NCBI RefSeq assembly: GCF_004214835.1
Contig: NZ_PIQJ01000001.1
Coordinates: 1,178,001 to 1,242,000 of the forward strand
DNA from: Pseudidiomarina tainanensis
GTDB taxonomy: Bacteria; Pseudomonadota; Gammaproteobacteria; Enterobacterales; Alteromonadaceae
Direction: 5' to 3'
Length of the DNA: 64,000 nt
The notes under the pieces were generated by a model. The model was given only the letters and a program-made list of their open reading frames with translations. It ran no database searches and was not told the origin of the DNA. Positions 16,125 through 27,087 of this stretch are shown here, piece by piece. The translations under genes were made by a program, and so were the position numbers. The number at the start of each line of letters is the position of its first letter. Position 1 is the first letter of the stretch.

Positions 16125-18261
16125 TCTGGCGTACCTTGAACAAATGATGGATGCCTTTGTGACGCGCGAAATCAGGAGAGATTGAGCGCTTGGTTAAATC
16201 ATCTGCGACCAGATAAGCCTCCGATAGCAATTCTTCATCTAACTTGAAACGCCGTTTATTATTCGAAAATAAAATAACTCCGTTATCTTTTAATAAACGT
16301 GCGGCTAATTTAAGCAGCATGACGTGATCACGCTGAATATCGAGAACATCTTCCATACGTTTTGAATTAGAAAATGTTGGCGGATCAAGAAAAATTACAT
16401 CGTAACGTTGTTGCGGACGTTGTTCGCGTAGCCATTGTAGACAATCTGCTTGTACGAACTGATATTGGCGACCATATAGTTTATTGAGGGTAAAGTTACG
16501 CTGCCCCCATGCCAAATAAGTCTTTGATAAATCAACCGAGGTGACGTCTTTTGCGCCGCCTAAAGCGGCATGCACAGAAGCTGAGCAGGTATAAGCGAAC
16601 AAATTAAGTACCGATTTGTCATGGCTCAGTTTACCGAGTTCACGACGAGCCCAGCGATGATCAAGAAATAGACCAGTATCGAGGTAATCGCTTAAATTCA
16701 CTTCAAATTGCGCATCGTACTCATGAACGACACGAACCAAGCCGCGCGGCTCTTGTTTTTGATACTGTTGCTTACCCGATTGCTTCTGACGGACTTTCAA
16801 TGTCATATTTTCAGCCGCAAATGGTAATTCTTGCGCAAGCGTATCGATCAAATACCACAGTCTATCCTTCGCGACCGCCTCAGGAATATCTTTGGGTGCT
16901 GCATACTCTTGAATAACCAAGCAATCATCATAAACATCAACGGCCGCGTTATATTCAGGGAGATCAGCGTCATATAGCCGCCATGCGTTAACCCCTTCTT
17001 TTGCCGCCCATTTTTCGAATTTTTGCCAGTTTTTACGGAGTCTATTCGCCAAATCGCTGGATTGCGTTGTAGTAAACTCTGGTTGCTCTTGAGTTAAGTC
17101 ATAAAGCGCTAAAGTGGTCTCGATAGCACCATTAAACAGCTTATATTTACGCTGACTTCGTAACTTCATGCGTTTTAACAGCGTATCATCTCCCGCTAAC
17201 ACACCTACCTGCCAACCTTGGAAATGCTCACGCAGTTGTGCACCGAAACGCCGATATAATAGAAGCGTTTCTATCTCCTCGCCTAATCGTTCACCATAAG
17301 GCGGGTTACAAATAAGTAGTGGCGTGCTGTCGCCAGCAGTTAATTCAAGCGGTGCAGTTACTTGTTCGGCATTCATCGTTTGCCAATGACATAATTCTTC
17401 AATGCCAAGTCGCATTGCGTTTTGTTCAGCGATGGCAAGCATTTTGGCATCACTGTCATAGCCAATAAAACGCGCTTTAGATTGCGCAAGTGCTGTTTCA
17501 AAGCGTTGCTGCGCGGCGCTTAATACCTGCTGCCACACTGATTCGTCATGACCCGCCCACTGTTGAAACCCCCACTCGGCGCGAGTTAAACCAGGTGCAC
17601 GGTCAAGGCGAATCATGGCCGCTTCAAGCAGAATGGTGCCTGAACCACAAAACGGGTCAAGTACCACATTCGTGTTTTGCGTCATGCCGCTACGTATAGC
17701 CACAGCTGCGGCAAGTGTTTCGCGTAGCGGTGCCGTTCCCTGCTGCTGGCGATAACCACGTTTGTGTAAGCTTTCACCAGAAAGATCCAGATACCAGGTT
17801 AATTTATCTTTTTGAATATGTGCGTTAATTCGAATGTCTGGCAATTCTTTGGATACATTCGGCCGCGATAATTCTTGCTCACGAAAACGGTCAACAATGC
17901 CATCTTTAATCAGCTGTGCACCAAATTGTGTGTGGCGAATTTCATGACTACGTCCACTGAAATCGATTACGAAGGTTTGATCTGAGCGAAAGACTTGCTC
18001 CCACGGCGTTTGCGCAACTGCAATAGGAATATCTTGTGCACGTTTTATAAACGCCTCGCCAAGGGTCAATAACACGCGGTTAGCTAAACGTGTCCATAAA
18101 CAAACACGATATGCATCTGTTAGAACACCCTGAAACCAGCAACCGCCGGCAGTTTGCCGAACTTCGTTGACACCAAGTTGGTTTAATTCATCAAATAAAA
18201 GAGGTTCAAGCCCTTTGGCGCAAGTTGCAAATAAGCGAAGTGACGTTGACGTTGTGGTCAT
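16117..18261 (-). CDS. rlmL: 23S rRNA methyltransferase RlmKL (G2445 and G2069)
   Basis: A bifunctional enzyme of about 714 residues. The N-terminal THUMP and RlmL domain has DPFCGSGTILLEAAMI and ICNPPYGERLGEE and makes m2G2445. The C-terminal RlmK domain has LNLFAYTCSASVHA and FLDPPTFSN and makes m7G2069. Both use S-adenosylmethionine on 23S rRNA. I chose the ATG at 18261 over the one at 18285, because a TATAAT lies so close to 18285 that transcription would begin about there, and because E. coli RlmL begins only just before the shared LFATCAKGLEPLL segment. The first gene of the rlmL-grx-uup unit. Confidence 0.93.
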   Translation of the reverse strand: MTTTSTSLRLFATCAKGLEPLLFDELNQLGVNEVRQTAGGCWFQGVLTDAYRVCLWTRLANRVLLTLGEAFIKRAQDIPIAVAQTPWEQVFRSDQTFVIDFSGRSHEIRHTQFGAQLIKDGIVDRFREQELSRPNVSKELPDIRINAHIQKDKLTWYLDLSGESLHKRGYRQQQGTAPLRETLAAAVAIRSGMTQNTNVVLDPFCGSGTILLEAAMIRLDRAPGLTRAEWGFQQWAGHDESVWQQVLSAAQQRFETALAQSKARFIGYDSDAKMLAIAEQNAMRLGIEELCHWQTMNAEQVTAPLELTAGDSTPLLICNPPYGERLGEEIETLLLYRRFGAQLREHFQGWQVGVLAGDDTLLKRMKLRSQRKYKLFNGAIETTLALYDLTQEQPEFTTTQSSDLANRLRKNWQKFEKWAAKEGVNAWRLYDADLPEYNAAVDVYDDCLVIQEYAAPKDIPEAVAKDRLWYLIDTLAQELPFAAENMTLKVRQKQSGKQQYQKQEPRGLVRVVHEYDAQFEVNLSDYLDTGLFLDHRWARRELGKLSHDKSVLNLFAYTCSASVHAALGGAKDVTSVDLSKTYLAWGQRNFTLNKLYGRQYQFVQADCLQWLREQRPQQRYDVIFLDPPTFSNSKRMEDVLDIQRDHVMLLKLAARLLKDNGVILFSNNKRRFKLDEELLSEAYLVADDLTKRSISPDFARHKGIHHLFKVRQSD

Positions 18262-18291
18262 GGATGTTTCTAAGTTGTGTAACATGCCCTT

Positions 18292-18297
18292 ATTATA
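18292..18297 (-). promoter_or_regulatory. Consensus -10 element for rlmL
   Basis: A perfect TATAAT on the minus strand. Seven bases downstream is position 18285, so the transcript would start at about the first possible ATG and leave a roughly 24-nt leader before the preferred ATG at 18261. No strong -35 is seen at 16-18 bp. Confidence 0.45.
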
Positions 18298-18443
18298 ACG
18301 GACTCACACTGCCATGTATTGTGTGTATTATCGGAATTGATGGTTTATTAAGCGGTTGAACGGGAATCGTTTATTTATTAGGCGAACGATTCAATCATTA
18401 CTTGCGTTTGCCTATATCACGCTATAACATGCGCAGCATCGGA

Positions 18444-18520
<77 letters not shown>

Positions 18521-18543
18521 ATCCTTTCGAATACTCAAAATAA

Positions 18544-18635
18544 GATATTAGATATTAGCTATTAGATATTAGATATTAGCTAAATCCAAACATCACTTTC
18601 CAATATCTAATATCCAATATCCAATATCTAATAAC
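18544..18635. repeat. Heptanucleotide repeats in inverted orientation
   Basis: The first half holds GATATTA units at 18544, 18551, 18565 and 18572, with GCTATTA and GCTAAAT variants at 18558 and 18579. The second half, 18601-18635, holds CAATATC/TAATATC units, which are the same heptamer on the other strand. The halves can pair into a long AT-rich hairpin. It lies between convergent tRNA-fMet and cpdB and covers the cpdB stop codon (18628-18630). It may act as a weak terminator or as a strain-variable repeat. Confidence 0.85.
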
Positions 18636-20388
18636 GCTCTTGCTTTTCAATTTCCCAGTTTTTATTTAGCGTGGCGGCATAGCCCTCCTCGCCTAACCAC
18701 CGCATATATTCAATCAAAATATGCTGAATTTGATCTGGGCTACTATAAACAATCTGCTTACCATTTAACCCAGCAAAATCGCCACCGCCATTCGCGCGAT
18801 AATTATTTGTAACTACAGCGTACTGTTGCTCGTCATTCAAAGCAGGAATTGTCTGCACGCGTTTACCAATTGGCTGGGTTGGATCGATACGGTAATTGAT
18901 CCCGCTAAATGTATCGAATTGATAAGACGGAATCTCAGAGTCAAGCCAGCTCCAAGGGTCGTCTTGATTGCCAGATTGTAACGCTTTTGCTGATTGTTCT
19001 AACCATTGTTTTAGATTTGCTCCGCTAACCACAACGACATCCAATGTATTGGGATAACGGTACAAATCGCCAATGTCGCCAAGGGTTACTGGCCCAGCTT
19101 CAATTGCAGTGTAGGCACCATTAGCACTTGTCGCTTCATTAATAGCCGCATGAAACGGCGCGACCGCGCTTAATCGTGGTAAATTTGTCCACGCCAGTTC
19201 GGCGTTTGTATGTGCATAGCGCTCGATATACCAAAGTTGAGCATCGTGTATAAACTGCATCGCTAACGTAGGCTCTAATCGCGCATACTCTTGACTCAAA
19301 GGCGCTTGAGTTTGCCCGATGGCCTGTTGCATGAAAGCTAAAGTCGCTCGATGCGCAGGCTCTAACTGTGCAGTGAGTTCCCCATCGCGTTCAGCTGTCA
19401 CCGGTTTTACTGATGCCGATTTAGATTTCACTACCCAACGCTTTTCGGCAGCGGCGTAATGAAACACGAAATCGATAACACCCAAATACTCGCCATGTAA
19501 GCCAGGTTGAACGGCCGGAATCCCAAAGATCGTTCCCTTTTCGCTATTAACATGCGCGAGTAAATCGTAGCTATCCGTGCCAGGAAATATTTCGTGTTGA
19601 TGGCCGAATATAATCGCATCTATGCCGTCTAACTGAGCAAGCCCCCAAACGCCCTGTTCACTATCTTGCCCGTTTGAAGTTTGCTTTGGCATTCCCGTAT
19701 GTGCCACCAGAATAACGACGTCCGCACCTGCTTGGCGCGCTCCTTCAACTGCTCGCTGGGCGGCAGCGACCATCGATTCGACGTTGACATGATTGCGCAA
19801 ATGATGGGCATCCCACTGCATGATTTGCGGTGGTAAAACACCGACTAAACCTATATTAACGGTGAATGCTTGTGCGGTATCGTCAACACTTGTGGATACC
19901 GTTCTCGGAATCACAACAAATGGTTGATGATTTAAATGTTGCTTAGCGAATTCTGAGGTAGCTGTTAAATTGGCACTTAAAATGGGCGCTGATACACCAG
20001 AGTATGCACGCGACAAATATTCTAAGCCATAATTGAACTCGTGATTCCCCAGATTAACGGCATCATATTGCATTCGATTCAGCAACTCGGCTAATGGCAA
20101 CTGTGTTTCAGAAGTCGCTGCAGCAACCATATAGTCTGTAAACGGTGAGCCTTGAATTAAATCACCGTTTTCAATTAATAGACTGATATCTGCGGATGCT
20201 CGTTGTTGGTCGATTAAAGCAGCCGTATGAACGAGTCCTTTCGACTCACGTTCCCGAGTGAAATAGTTATATCCGGTGAAGTGACCATGCACATCACTGG
20301 TTGCCATTATGCGAAGAGTGATTGATTCAGCACTGACGGTATAACTGGTCATACAGCAAATTCCGGCGATTAAACTGCGATACCACAT
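18628..20388 (-). CDS. cpdB: CpdB-like 2',3'-cyclic nucleotide phosphodiesterase/3'-nucleotidase
   Basis: A 586-residue periplasmic metallophosphoesterase. A signal peptide covers residues 1-20. The N-terminal dimetal domain shows TSDVHGHF, NGDLIQGSP, LGNHEFNYG and FGHQHEIFPG, and the C-terminal 5'-nucleotidase domain includes NYRANGGGDF, which binds the base. The pattern DLIQGSPxxDYM and GVxPPQIMxWD is that of CpdB rather than UshA. It is shorter than E. coli CpdB (647 aa), mainly at the C-terminus. It would release nucleosides and phosphate from RNA-derived nucleotides. It starts 6 bp after the zapC stop. The stop codon falls within a repeat tract. Confidence 0.9.
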   Translation of the reverse strand: MWYRSLIAGICCMTSYTVSAESITLRIMATSDVHGHFTGYNYFTRERESKGLVHTAALIDQQRASADISLLIENGDLIQGSPFTDYMVAAATSETQLPLAELLNRMQYDAVNLGNHEFNYGLEYLSRAYSGVSAPILSANLTATSEFAKQHLNHQPFVVIPRTVSTSVDDTAQAFTVNIGLVGVLPPQIMQWDAHHLRNHVNVESMVAAAQRAVEGARQAGADVVILVAHTGMPKQTSNGQDSEQGVWGLAQLDGIDAIIFGHQHEIFPGTDSYDLLAHVNSEKGTIFGIPAVQPGLHGEYLGVIDFVFHYAAAEKRWVVKSKSASVKPVTAERDGELTAQLEPAHRATLAFMQQAIGQTQAPLSQEYARLEPTLAMQFIHDAQLWYIERYAHTNAELAWTNLPRLSAVAPFHAAINEATSANGAYTAIEAGPVTLGDIGDLYRYPNTLDVVVVSGANLKQWLEQSAKALQSGNQDDPWSWLDSEIPSYQFDTFSGINYRIDPTQPIGKRVQTIPALNDEQQYAVVTNNYRANGGGDFAGLNGKQIVYSSPDQIQHILIEYMRWLGEEGYAATLNKNWEIEKQERY

Positions 20389-20394
20389 AGCAAA

Positions 20395-20943
20395 TTAAGC
20401 TTGTCGTAGGGTGTCAGTAGTCGATTGAGATTGACTCAATGCAGGTTGAAGACGATTGGGCATTACTTTAATCACATCGTATTGACGTAATACTTTAATG
20501 TCTGACAGCGGAAATTCGTCGGCTAATACAAGACATTCGACAAACTCGCCTTCGATTGAACTGATAGCACAAAGAACATCGGCCAAACCCGAGTTAAGCC
20601 GAACTAATGTGCCAATTTCTAACGCGCTATCAAGGGGATGTTCAGCTGTTTGAAAATACCAGCTTTGCGGCATTTGCGGCCGCCCGAAGCGTTGATAAAT
20701 GGTGTGATTTAGTGCCGCAGCAAGAATGACCGTCGGTGATAGGCAGTTGGATGCTTCTAATGCATCAAAAAAGCTTTGAAAAGTTGCCGCATCCTCCATG
20801 GAAAATGCAGCATTCATGGCATACAACGGAACCAACTTCGAAGGCTTGTAAGGCGCATTATGAAATACGCCTTGTTCAAGCTCTATTTGCAATTGTTGTT
20901 GCTCTGGATCGTAAATCCATCGCCATTGCGAAGTTGTGTGCAC
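20395..20943 (-). CDS. zapC: Cell division protein ZapC
   Basis: A 182-residue protein matching ZapC in length, in the WRWIYDPEQ beginning, and in RFGRPQMPQSWYF and VIKVMPNRLQP. ZapC binds FtsZ polymers at the early divisome and promotes their bundling. It lies between pyrD and cpdB; pyrD-zapC adjacency is the E. coli order. The start is GTG at 20943 with AAAGGT at a good distance; no ATG fits better. Divergence from E. coli is large, so the call rests on motifs and synteny together. Confidence 0.85.
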   Translation of the reverse strand: MHTTSQWRWIYDPEQQQLQIELEQGVFHNAPYKPSKLVPLYAMNAAFSMEDAATFQSFFDALEASNCLSPTVILAAALNHTIYQRFGRPQMPQSWYFQTAEHPLDSALEIGTLVRLNSGLADVLCAISSIEGEFVECLVLADEFPLSDIKVLRQYDVIKVMPNRLQPALSQSQSTTDTLRQA

Positions 20944-21015
20944 ACGATTACCTTTATAGTTGTAATTAGCTATGTGTTGTTAGATAACCGTTAAAATATC
21001 GAAATCTAATTCGTT

Positions 21016-22023
21016 TTACAAGGCATTCACAATATTGCGAACTAATTGCGGACCATGATAGATAAAGCCAGTATAGATTTGTACTAAACTAGCACCCGCT
21101 TGTAACTTCGCTTGCGCAGCCTCTGCACTATCAATACCGCCAACAGCAATTATCGGCAGTTTGCCGTTCGCATGCTCGGCAATAATTTTTACAACATGCG
21201 TGCTGCTATCAAATAGCACTCGACCACTTAAGCCACCCGCTTCATCAGCATAAGGCAAGCCAGCCACGGCATCGCGACTCAAGGTCGTATTGGTCGCGAT
21301 AACTGCATCGATTTCGTGTGTAATGAGTGCGTCTGTAATTGCTCGAATGCCTTCATCAGTTAAATCAGGTGCAATTTTAACTGCAATAGGTACATATTTA
21401 TCATGCTGTTGAGCTAGCTGATTCTGTTCTTCTTTCAACGCCGAAAGTAGATCGTGTAACGCACTTCCATGTTGAAACTCACGTAATCCTGGCGTGTTCG
21501 GCGATGATATATTCACGGTGATATAACTCGCCAGTGAATATACTTTGCGCATACAATGCAAATAGTCCTGAACGGCTTCGGCTTCGGGGGTATCCTTATT
21601 TTTACCAATATTGATACCTAACACGCCTTTGTACTGTGCTAATTGCACCTGCTCTACTAGGTGGTCGACACCTAAATTGTTGAAACCCATTCGATTAATA
21701 ATGGCTTCCTTTTCAACAATGCGAAATAAACGAGGCTTTGGATTCCCCGGCTGAGGTCGCGGTGTCACGGTTCCTACTTCTATAAAACCAAAGCCCATTT
21801 GTGCAAACGCATCAATACACTCGGCATTTTTATCCAGTCCGGCAGCTAATCCAACCGGATTCGGGAAATCGATACCTATTACGCGAACCGGTTTGCTTTG
21901 CAACCGTTGGCGCCATGCCAATGATACAGGCGTGTGCGCAAACCGTTTGAGCATATTTAGCGTGAAGTCATGTGACTGTTCAGCATCTTTGCTGAACAGC
22001 CACTTGCGCATTAATCCATACAT
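21016..22023 (-). CDS. pyrD: Dihydroorotate dehydrogenase (quinone), class 2
   Basis: A 335-residue FMN enzyme that oxidises dihydroorotate to orotate with ubiquinone, the fourth step of pyrimidine synthesis. The class 2 membrane-associating N-terminal helices are present (about 1-40), followed by the barrel with [21 protein letters not shown], and [12 protein letters not shown], whose serine is the class 2 catalytic base (NxSSPNTxG). GGLSGRVL and [10 protein letters not shown] bind FMN. Length matches E. coli PyrD (336). It begins one base after the gdhB stop on the same strand, so it may be co-transcribed with gdhB; zapC follows. Confidence 0.97.
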   Translation of the reverse strand: MYGLMRKWLFSKDAEQSHDFTLNMLKRFAHTPVSLAWRQRLQSKPVRVIGIDFPNPVGLAAGLDKNAECIDAFAQMGFGFIEVGTVTPRPQPGNPKPRLFRIVEKEAIINRMGFNNLGVDHLVEQVQLAQYKGVLGINIGKNKDTPEAEAVQDYLHCMRKVYSLASYITVNISSPNTPGLREFQHGSALHDLLSALKEEQNQLAQQHDKYVPIAVKIAPDLTDEGIRAITDALITHEIDAVIATNTTLSRDAVAGLPYADEAGGLSGRVLFDSSTHVVKIIAEHANGKLPIIAVGGIDSAEAAQAKLQAGASLVQIYTGFIYHGPQLVRNIVNAL

Positions 22024-22024
22024 A

Positions 22025-25000
22025 TTAAGCGCTGACCGCCGTACAGTTATGGTTTAATAACATTAACTCACGTAACGCGACCGAGAACTTGGCGAACTCA
22101 TGCGTTTTTGTTGTGCGGAAATCTGACAACATAACTAACCAACGGTCGACGTACACTTTGTTGTCAGACAGCCATGATTCAACTATTTCAACAGCATCGC
22201 TCTTGGCATCTGCAGCTTTTAACATACTCATGGTCAATGAGCGTTGCTGCCAATCAAGCTCTTCGCGGAAGGCCGCTCGAGCAAGTGCTTGCCAATGGTT
22301 ATCCACCGGTTGACTATTAATTTGATCAAGGAACCAGTGTAACGACACGCGAGAACCCAGATTGAAGTACGCTTGTGCAACGGTGCCCACTTTGCGTCCA
22401 GTTTCATTGGTAATGTCAGCAATATCCAACGCCGAGAACAAAGTGCTTAAGGTGCCAATATTATGCGCCAATTTTGCTGGTACGCCCTGCGCTTGCAGCT
22501 TATCGATTTGTTTTTCGATTTGCGCACGTTCATCATCGACCAAATAATTCAGCACATTCTTACGCAAGTCGTCAAAACTTGCCTTGTAGAAATCCAAATG
22601 CTCTTGAATCGTTGTCAAATTCGGGTTGCGATGACGCAGGAACCAACGCGTCGCGCGACGCACGACACGGCGTAACTGGAATAACATGTTATTCTGTACG
22701 TCAGCAGGGATCTTGTTATTACCAGCTTCAATTTGTTCCATCAAACCGCGCAAATCGAAACATTCACGCGCAACCACGTAGGCTGAGGCAACTTCAGCTT
22801 CAGTTGAGCCGGTCGCATCTACTTTGCGGTAAACAAAGTTAGGCCCCATGTCGTTAACGATGTTATTCGCTAAGCGCGTTGCGATAATCTGCGCACGCAA
22901 TGGGTGATTTTCCATTGCATCTGCATACTTCTCTTGTAACGGTTTAGGGAACGCATTAATCAATGAGCGCGCGTGGAATGGATCCGACATAATCGCATCA
23001 TCAAGCAACTGCTCTTTTAGAACCATTTTGCCGTAGGCTGTAATAACAGCCAACTCAGGACGGGTAAAGCCCTTGCCTTGCGCCTGACGTTCAGCTAGCT
23101 CATCGTCATCTGGCAAGAATTCTAAGGCACGATTTAACTGCCCTTCACGTTCTAAATGATGAATAAAGCGCTGTAATTCTTTCACCTGATCAGAGCCACG
23201 AATCGCGGTCACTGAAATTGATTGGGACTGACGGAAACAATCTTTGATTACAATTTGCGATACTTCGTCGGTCATATCGTAAAGTAACTGATCGCGCTGC
23301 TTACGAGTTAAATCACCATTCGCAACTAAACCGTTCAGCAAAATCTTAATGTTAACTTCGTTATCTGAACAGTCGACACCACCAACGTTGTCAATTGCGT
23401 CAGTATTGATACGTCCACCGGTACGTGCATATTCAATACGGCCTAACTGGGTGAATCCTAGGTTACCGCCCTCGCCCACGATCTTCGCGCGCAGTTCTTT
23501 ACCATTCACACGTAAAGCATCATTAGCGCGGTCACCAACGTCACTGTCACTTTCTTTGGCTGATTTAACGTAAGTACCGATACCGCCGTTCCATAACAAA
23601 TCAACGTTCAGCGTTAATAATGCTTTGATTAATTCATTTGGCGTGAATGATTTCTTCTGCGTATTAAACAGCTTCTTCATCTCAGGTGACAGCTCAATCG
23701 CTTTTGCGCTGCGCGAGAAGATACCACCGCCTTCTGAAATTAATGACTTGTCGAAATCTTCCCACGATGAACGTGGCAATTGGAACATACGCTGACGTTC
23801 AGCATAAGTTTTTTCCGCATTTGGGTTCGGGTCCACGAAAATGTGCATGTGGTTAAACGCACCAACTAAGCGCGTATGCTTTGATAGCAGCATGCCATTG
23901 CCAAATACGTCACCTGCCATGTCGCCAATACCTACCGCTGTAAAATCAGTTGTTTGGCAATCAATTCCGATTTCACGGAAATGACGCTTAACTGACTCCC
24001 ATGCACCGCGTGCGGTAATCCCCATTTTCTTATGGTCATAGCCAACTGAACCACCAGAGGCAAAAGCATCGCCCAACCAGAAATTATACTCAGCCGAAAT
24101 ACCGTTCGCGATATCTGAGAACGTTGCGGTACCTTTATCGGCTGCAACAACTAAATAGGTGTCATCTTCATCGTGACGAACAACGTCGGTTGGTGGCACA
24201 ACTTCGCCGTTGACAATGTTATCGGTGATATCAAGTAAAGCGCGGATAAAGGTGCGATAACATGCTTTACCTTCTTCAAAAAACGCATCACGCTCTTCTG
24301 GCAAGTGTTTACAGAAGAAACCACCTTTCGCGCCTACTGGTACAATCACCGTATTCTTAACTTGTTGCGCTTTAACTAGCCCAAGCACCTCAGTACGGAA
24401 ATCTTCACGACGGTCTGACCAACGCAAACCACCACGAGCAACTTTACCACCGCGCAAATGAACACCTTCAACGCGTGGTGAATAGACAAAAATTTCATAC
24501 TTCGGCAATGGCAAAGGCATTTCTGGAATCATTTCTGGCATAAATTTCACAGAAATGTATGGTTTCTCGTTACCCTGTGCATCGGCTTGGAAGAAGTTGG
24601 TGCGAAGTGCCGCCAAAATCAATTCAACATAACGACGAATGATACGGTCGTCATCGAGGTTAGCGACGTTTTCTAGCTCAGAACTAATACGAGCTTCCAA
24701 CGCTTCAATTTTCTTGTCTCGGCTCTTTTCTTTCGGATCGAATTTTGAGTAAAACAGTTTAACAATTAATTTTGCAATCAATGGGTATTTGCTGAACGTG
24801 CTTTCAATGTATGATTGACTGAATGTGGTGCCAATTTGGCGCATGTACTTGGCGAACATACGCAAAATAACAACTTGGCGACCTGTTAAACCAGCACTTA
24901 ATACCAACCGGTTGAAACCATCGTCCTCGTAGTGACCATCCCAAACCTGAGCAAATGCATTCTGGAACACGTCACGGCTGGCTTCCAAATCAAGCTTGGC

Positions 25001-26869
25001 ATTGCTGTGTAGCATTTGGAAATCAAGGATCCAGAAAACGCCACCATCCGAGGTTTTAATTTGGTATGGGCTTTCACCGATAATGCGTAACCCGAAATTC
25101 TCGAGCATTGGCAGTACGTCAGACAAGTGAATTGGCTCGTCTTTATGGAATAATTTCAGACGAATCTTTTTGCTTGTTTCGTTCTCTTCACGCGAACGAT
25201 AGAACAACATTCCCAATTTGTGATCGTCATCGAGTGCTTCTACCTGCGCAATATCGGCAATTGCGACAGAAGGCAAAACTTCTTCTTTATAGGCGCGTGG
25301 GAACGCGTTGGCATACTTTTTATTTAATGCATTCGCTTTTGCTTCACCGAAAGTACTACTTAAAATACGCTCGAAATTGTCTTCCCAAGTACGTGCCGCT
25401 TCAATTAGATTCTGTTCAAGTTCTTTCACGTCAATGTCCTGTACGTGTGCGCCAAGGCGAACGGTATAATGCGTTCTAGCCAGCGATGATTCTGAGAAAT
25501 AGGTGGTAAAATCGACTTCACTGTTGCTTGCTAACGTGCGTGCAAGAATTTGCTGCGTCTTTTGTCGTAACAAAGTGTTGTAGCGCTCTTTCGGAACGTA
25601 GACCATGCACGAAGCGAAGCGACCAAAAATATCGCGACGCACGAATACGCGCGTCATATCGCGCTCTTGCATCTGCAAAACGCCCAGCCCTACTTCGAGC
25701 AAATCATCTTCAGAAGCTTGAACAATTTCGTCACGCGGGTAAGTTTCAAGAATATTTAGCAGTGCTTTCGCTGCATGCGAGTTTGGAGCGAAGCCTGAAT
25801 CTTCCATGACGCGACGGATTTTATCGCCAACTAATGGAACATCGCGGGCACTATTGTTGTAGAAGCTGCTTGAATACAGCCCAATGAAACGATCTTCGCC
25901 AATAACTTTACCGTTCTTATCAAAGCGTTTCACACCAATGTAGTCGCAATAAGCAGGACGGTGTACACGTGATTTGGTGTTGGTTTTGGTGAGTAATAGA
26001 ATATTCTCATCAAACGTCATATCTCTCGCAACTTCTGGCAATGAAGAAACCAAACGGTCTTTGTTGGTTGCACTCTTGCGCATTAAGCCAAGACTAGATT
26101 CAACGTTTTGGCGAATAACGTAATCGCCTTCAACTGGCTTCAAATCGTAACGACGATAACCCATTAAGGTGAAATTATCTTGCGCTAACCAACTTAAAAA
26201 ACGCTGCGCTTCTTTTAATTGCTGTTGGTCGCCAGGGTATTTAATGTCACTGAGACTTTGCGCTATTTCACTCAAGCGCTCACGCATTGGTAACCAGTCT
26301 GAAACGGATAAATTAATTTCATCCATGACCGACGCTAATTCTTTTTTAAGCGTGGTAATTGCTTCTTTACTGGTTTGGCGATCAACCTCAATCAAAAATA
26401 CCGTATCGACTTCATTGTCGTCATTACGCGTGCCGGCTTTTAATAACTCAACAATATTGTTATCAGCATCACGCTTGTGGCTAATTGGTAAATGCAACAA
26501 TAAATGCGAAGTGATGCCTAGGCGTGACAACGCCATACGAATTGAGTCCACCATAAATGGACTATCCGATTGAATAATTTCAATGATGGTATGCGCTGAC
26601 TCCCAGCCGTGACGTGCCACTTCTGGGTTATAAATTTTGATGAGTGCTTTTTCACCAGGAATGTAATCGTTGAAGCTATGCCACAACCCCATCACCGCAC
26701 CATACATATCGCTGTCATTGCGCAGCGACAGATCATCCGGTGAGATATTGCGGAATAACCTCATCGCAAAATCGGTGATCAAATCGGCTCGATTGGTGGC
26801 GCGCTGCTGAATCAGATCAGCCACCTTCTGCAATACAACGGGGATCTGGCCTTCGCCAAACGCATTCAT
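22025..26869 (-). CDS. gdhB: NAD-specific glutamate dehydrogenase, large (L-GDH) type
   Basis: A very large single-chain enzyme of about 1614 residues in the GDH_180 class, which deaminates glutamate to 2-oxoglutarate with NAD+. The catalytic core carries [29 protein letters not shown] with the catalytic-type lysine, and the dinucleotide segment around [18 protein letters not shown]. The long N-terminal part has ACT-like regulatory repeats known for this class. I place the start at 26869 because AAAAAGGA lies just before that ATG; an in-frame ATG 17 codons upstream has no such site. The enzyme is normally hexameric and suits growth on amino acids. pyrD follows after one base. Confidence 0.96.
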   Translation of the reverse strand: MNAFGEGQIPVVLQKVADLIQQRATNRADLITDFAMRLFRNISPDDLSLRNDSDMYGAVMGLWHSFNDYIPGEKALIKIYNPEVARHGWESAHTIIEIIQSDSPFMVDSIRMALSRLGITSHLLLHLPISHKRDADNNIVELLKAGTRNDDNEVDTVFLIEVDRQTSKEAITTLKKELASVMDEINLSVSDWLPMRERLSEIAQSLSDIKYPGDQQQLKEAQRFLSWLAQDNFTLMGYRRYDLKPVEGDYVIRQNVESSLGLMRKSATNKDRLVSSLPEVARDMTFDENILLLTKTNTKSRVHRPAYCDYIGVKRFDKNGKVIGEDRFIGLYSSSFYNNSARDVPLVGDKIRRVMEDSGFAPNSHAAKALLNILETYPRDEIVQASEDDLLEVGLGVLQMQERDMTRVFVRRDIFGRFASCMVYVPKERYNTLLRQKTQQILARTLASNSEVDFTTYFSESSLARTHYTVRLGAHVQDIDVKELEQNLIEAARTWEDNFERILSSTFGEAKANALNKKYANAFPRAYKEEVLPSVAIADIAQVEALDDDHKLGMLFYRSREENETSKKIRLKLFHKDEPIHLSDVLPMLENFGLRIIGESPYQIKTSDGGVFWILDFQMLHSNAKLDLEASRDVFQNAFAQVWDGHYEDDGFNRLVLSAGLTGRQVVILRMFAKYMRQIGTTFSQSYIESTFSKYPLIAKLIVKLFYSKFDPKEKSRDKKIEALEARISSELENVANLDDDRIIRRYVELILAALRTNFFQADAQGNEKPYISVKFMPEMIPEMPLPLPKYEIFVYSPRVEGVHLRGGKVARGGLRWSDRREDFRTEVLGLVKAQQVKNTVIVPVGAKGGFFCKHLPEERDAFFEEGKACYRTFIRALLDITDNIVNGEVVPPTDVVRHDEDDTYLVVAADKGTATFSDIANGISAEYNFWLGDAFASGGSVGYDHKKMGITARGAWESVKRHFREIGIDCQTTDFTAVGIGDMAGDVFGNGMLLSKHTRLVGAFNHMHIFVDPNPNAEKTYAERQRMFQLPRSSWEDFDKSLISEGGGIFSRSAKAIELSPEMKKLFNTQKKSFTPNELIKALLTLNVDLLWNGGIGTYVKSAKESDSDVGDRANDALRVNGKELRAKIVGEGGNLGFTQLGRIEYARTGGRINTDAIDNVGGVDCSDNEVNIKILLNGLVANGDLTRKQRDQLLYDMTDEVSQIVIKDCFRQSQSISVTAIRGSDQVKELQRFIHHLEREGQLNRALEFLPDDDELAERQAQGKGFTRPELAVITAYGKMVLKEQLLDDAIMSDPFHARSLINAFPKPLQEKYADAMENHPLRAQIIATRLANNIVNDMGPNFVYRKVDATGSTEAEVASAYVVARECFDLRGLMEQIEAGNNKIPADVQNNMLFQLRRVVRRATRWFLRHRNPNLTTIQEHLDFYKASFDDLRKNVLNYLVDDERAQIEKQIDKLQAQGVPAKLAHNIGTLSTLFSALDIADITNETGRKVGTVAQAYFNLGSRVSLHWFLDQINSQPVDNHWQALARAAFREELDWQQRSLTMSMLKAADAKSDAVEIVESWLSDNKVYVDRWLVMLSDFRTTKTHEFAKFSVALRELMLLNHNCTAVSA

Positions 26870-26996
26870 GATGGTGTCCTTTTTACGTGATAGATATAAC
26901 GAAGCTGCAATAGTTACCAAGCGTAACTATTACCCAACGAAATAATTACTATCATTGTCGGACATTTAGGTTGGTTATTCAATGCTTATTGTCATG

Positions 26997-27037
26997 AAAA
27001 AATCAGTGTTCAGACCACGAAATTCGGGGTCTGAACA
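26997..27037 (-). terminator. Terminator after pepN
   Basis: On the minus strand TGTTCAGACC and GGTCTGAACA form a 10-bp stem with an 11-nt loop, followed after four bases by a six-T run (26997-27002). It lies about 50 bp past the pepN stop and upstream of gdhB. Confidence 0.7.
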
Positions 27038-27087
27038 TGATTATGAAGATGCTTTGCATGTTTATTACAAAAGCGCCAATTATTAGT

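Noticed and set aside
18544-18635. Possible CRISPR array
   Set aside because: The units are 7-bp tandem repeats without unique spacers, and no cas gene is near.
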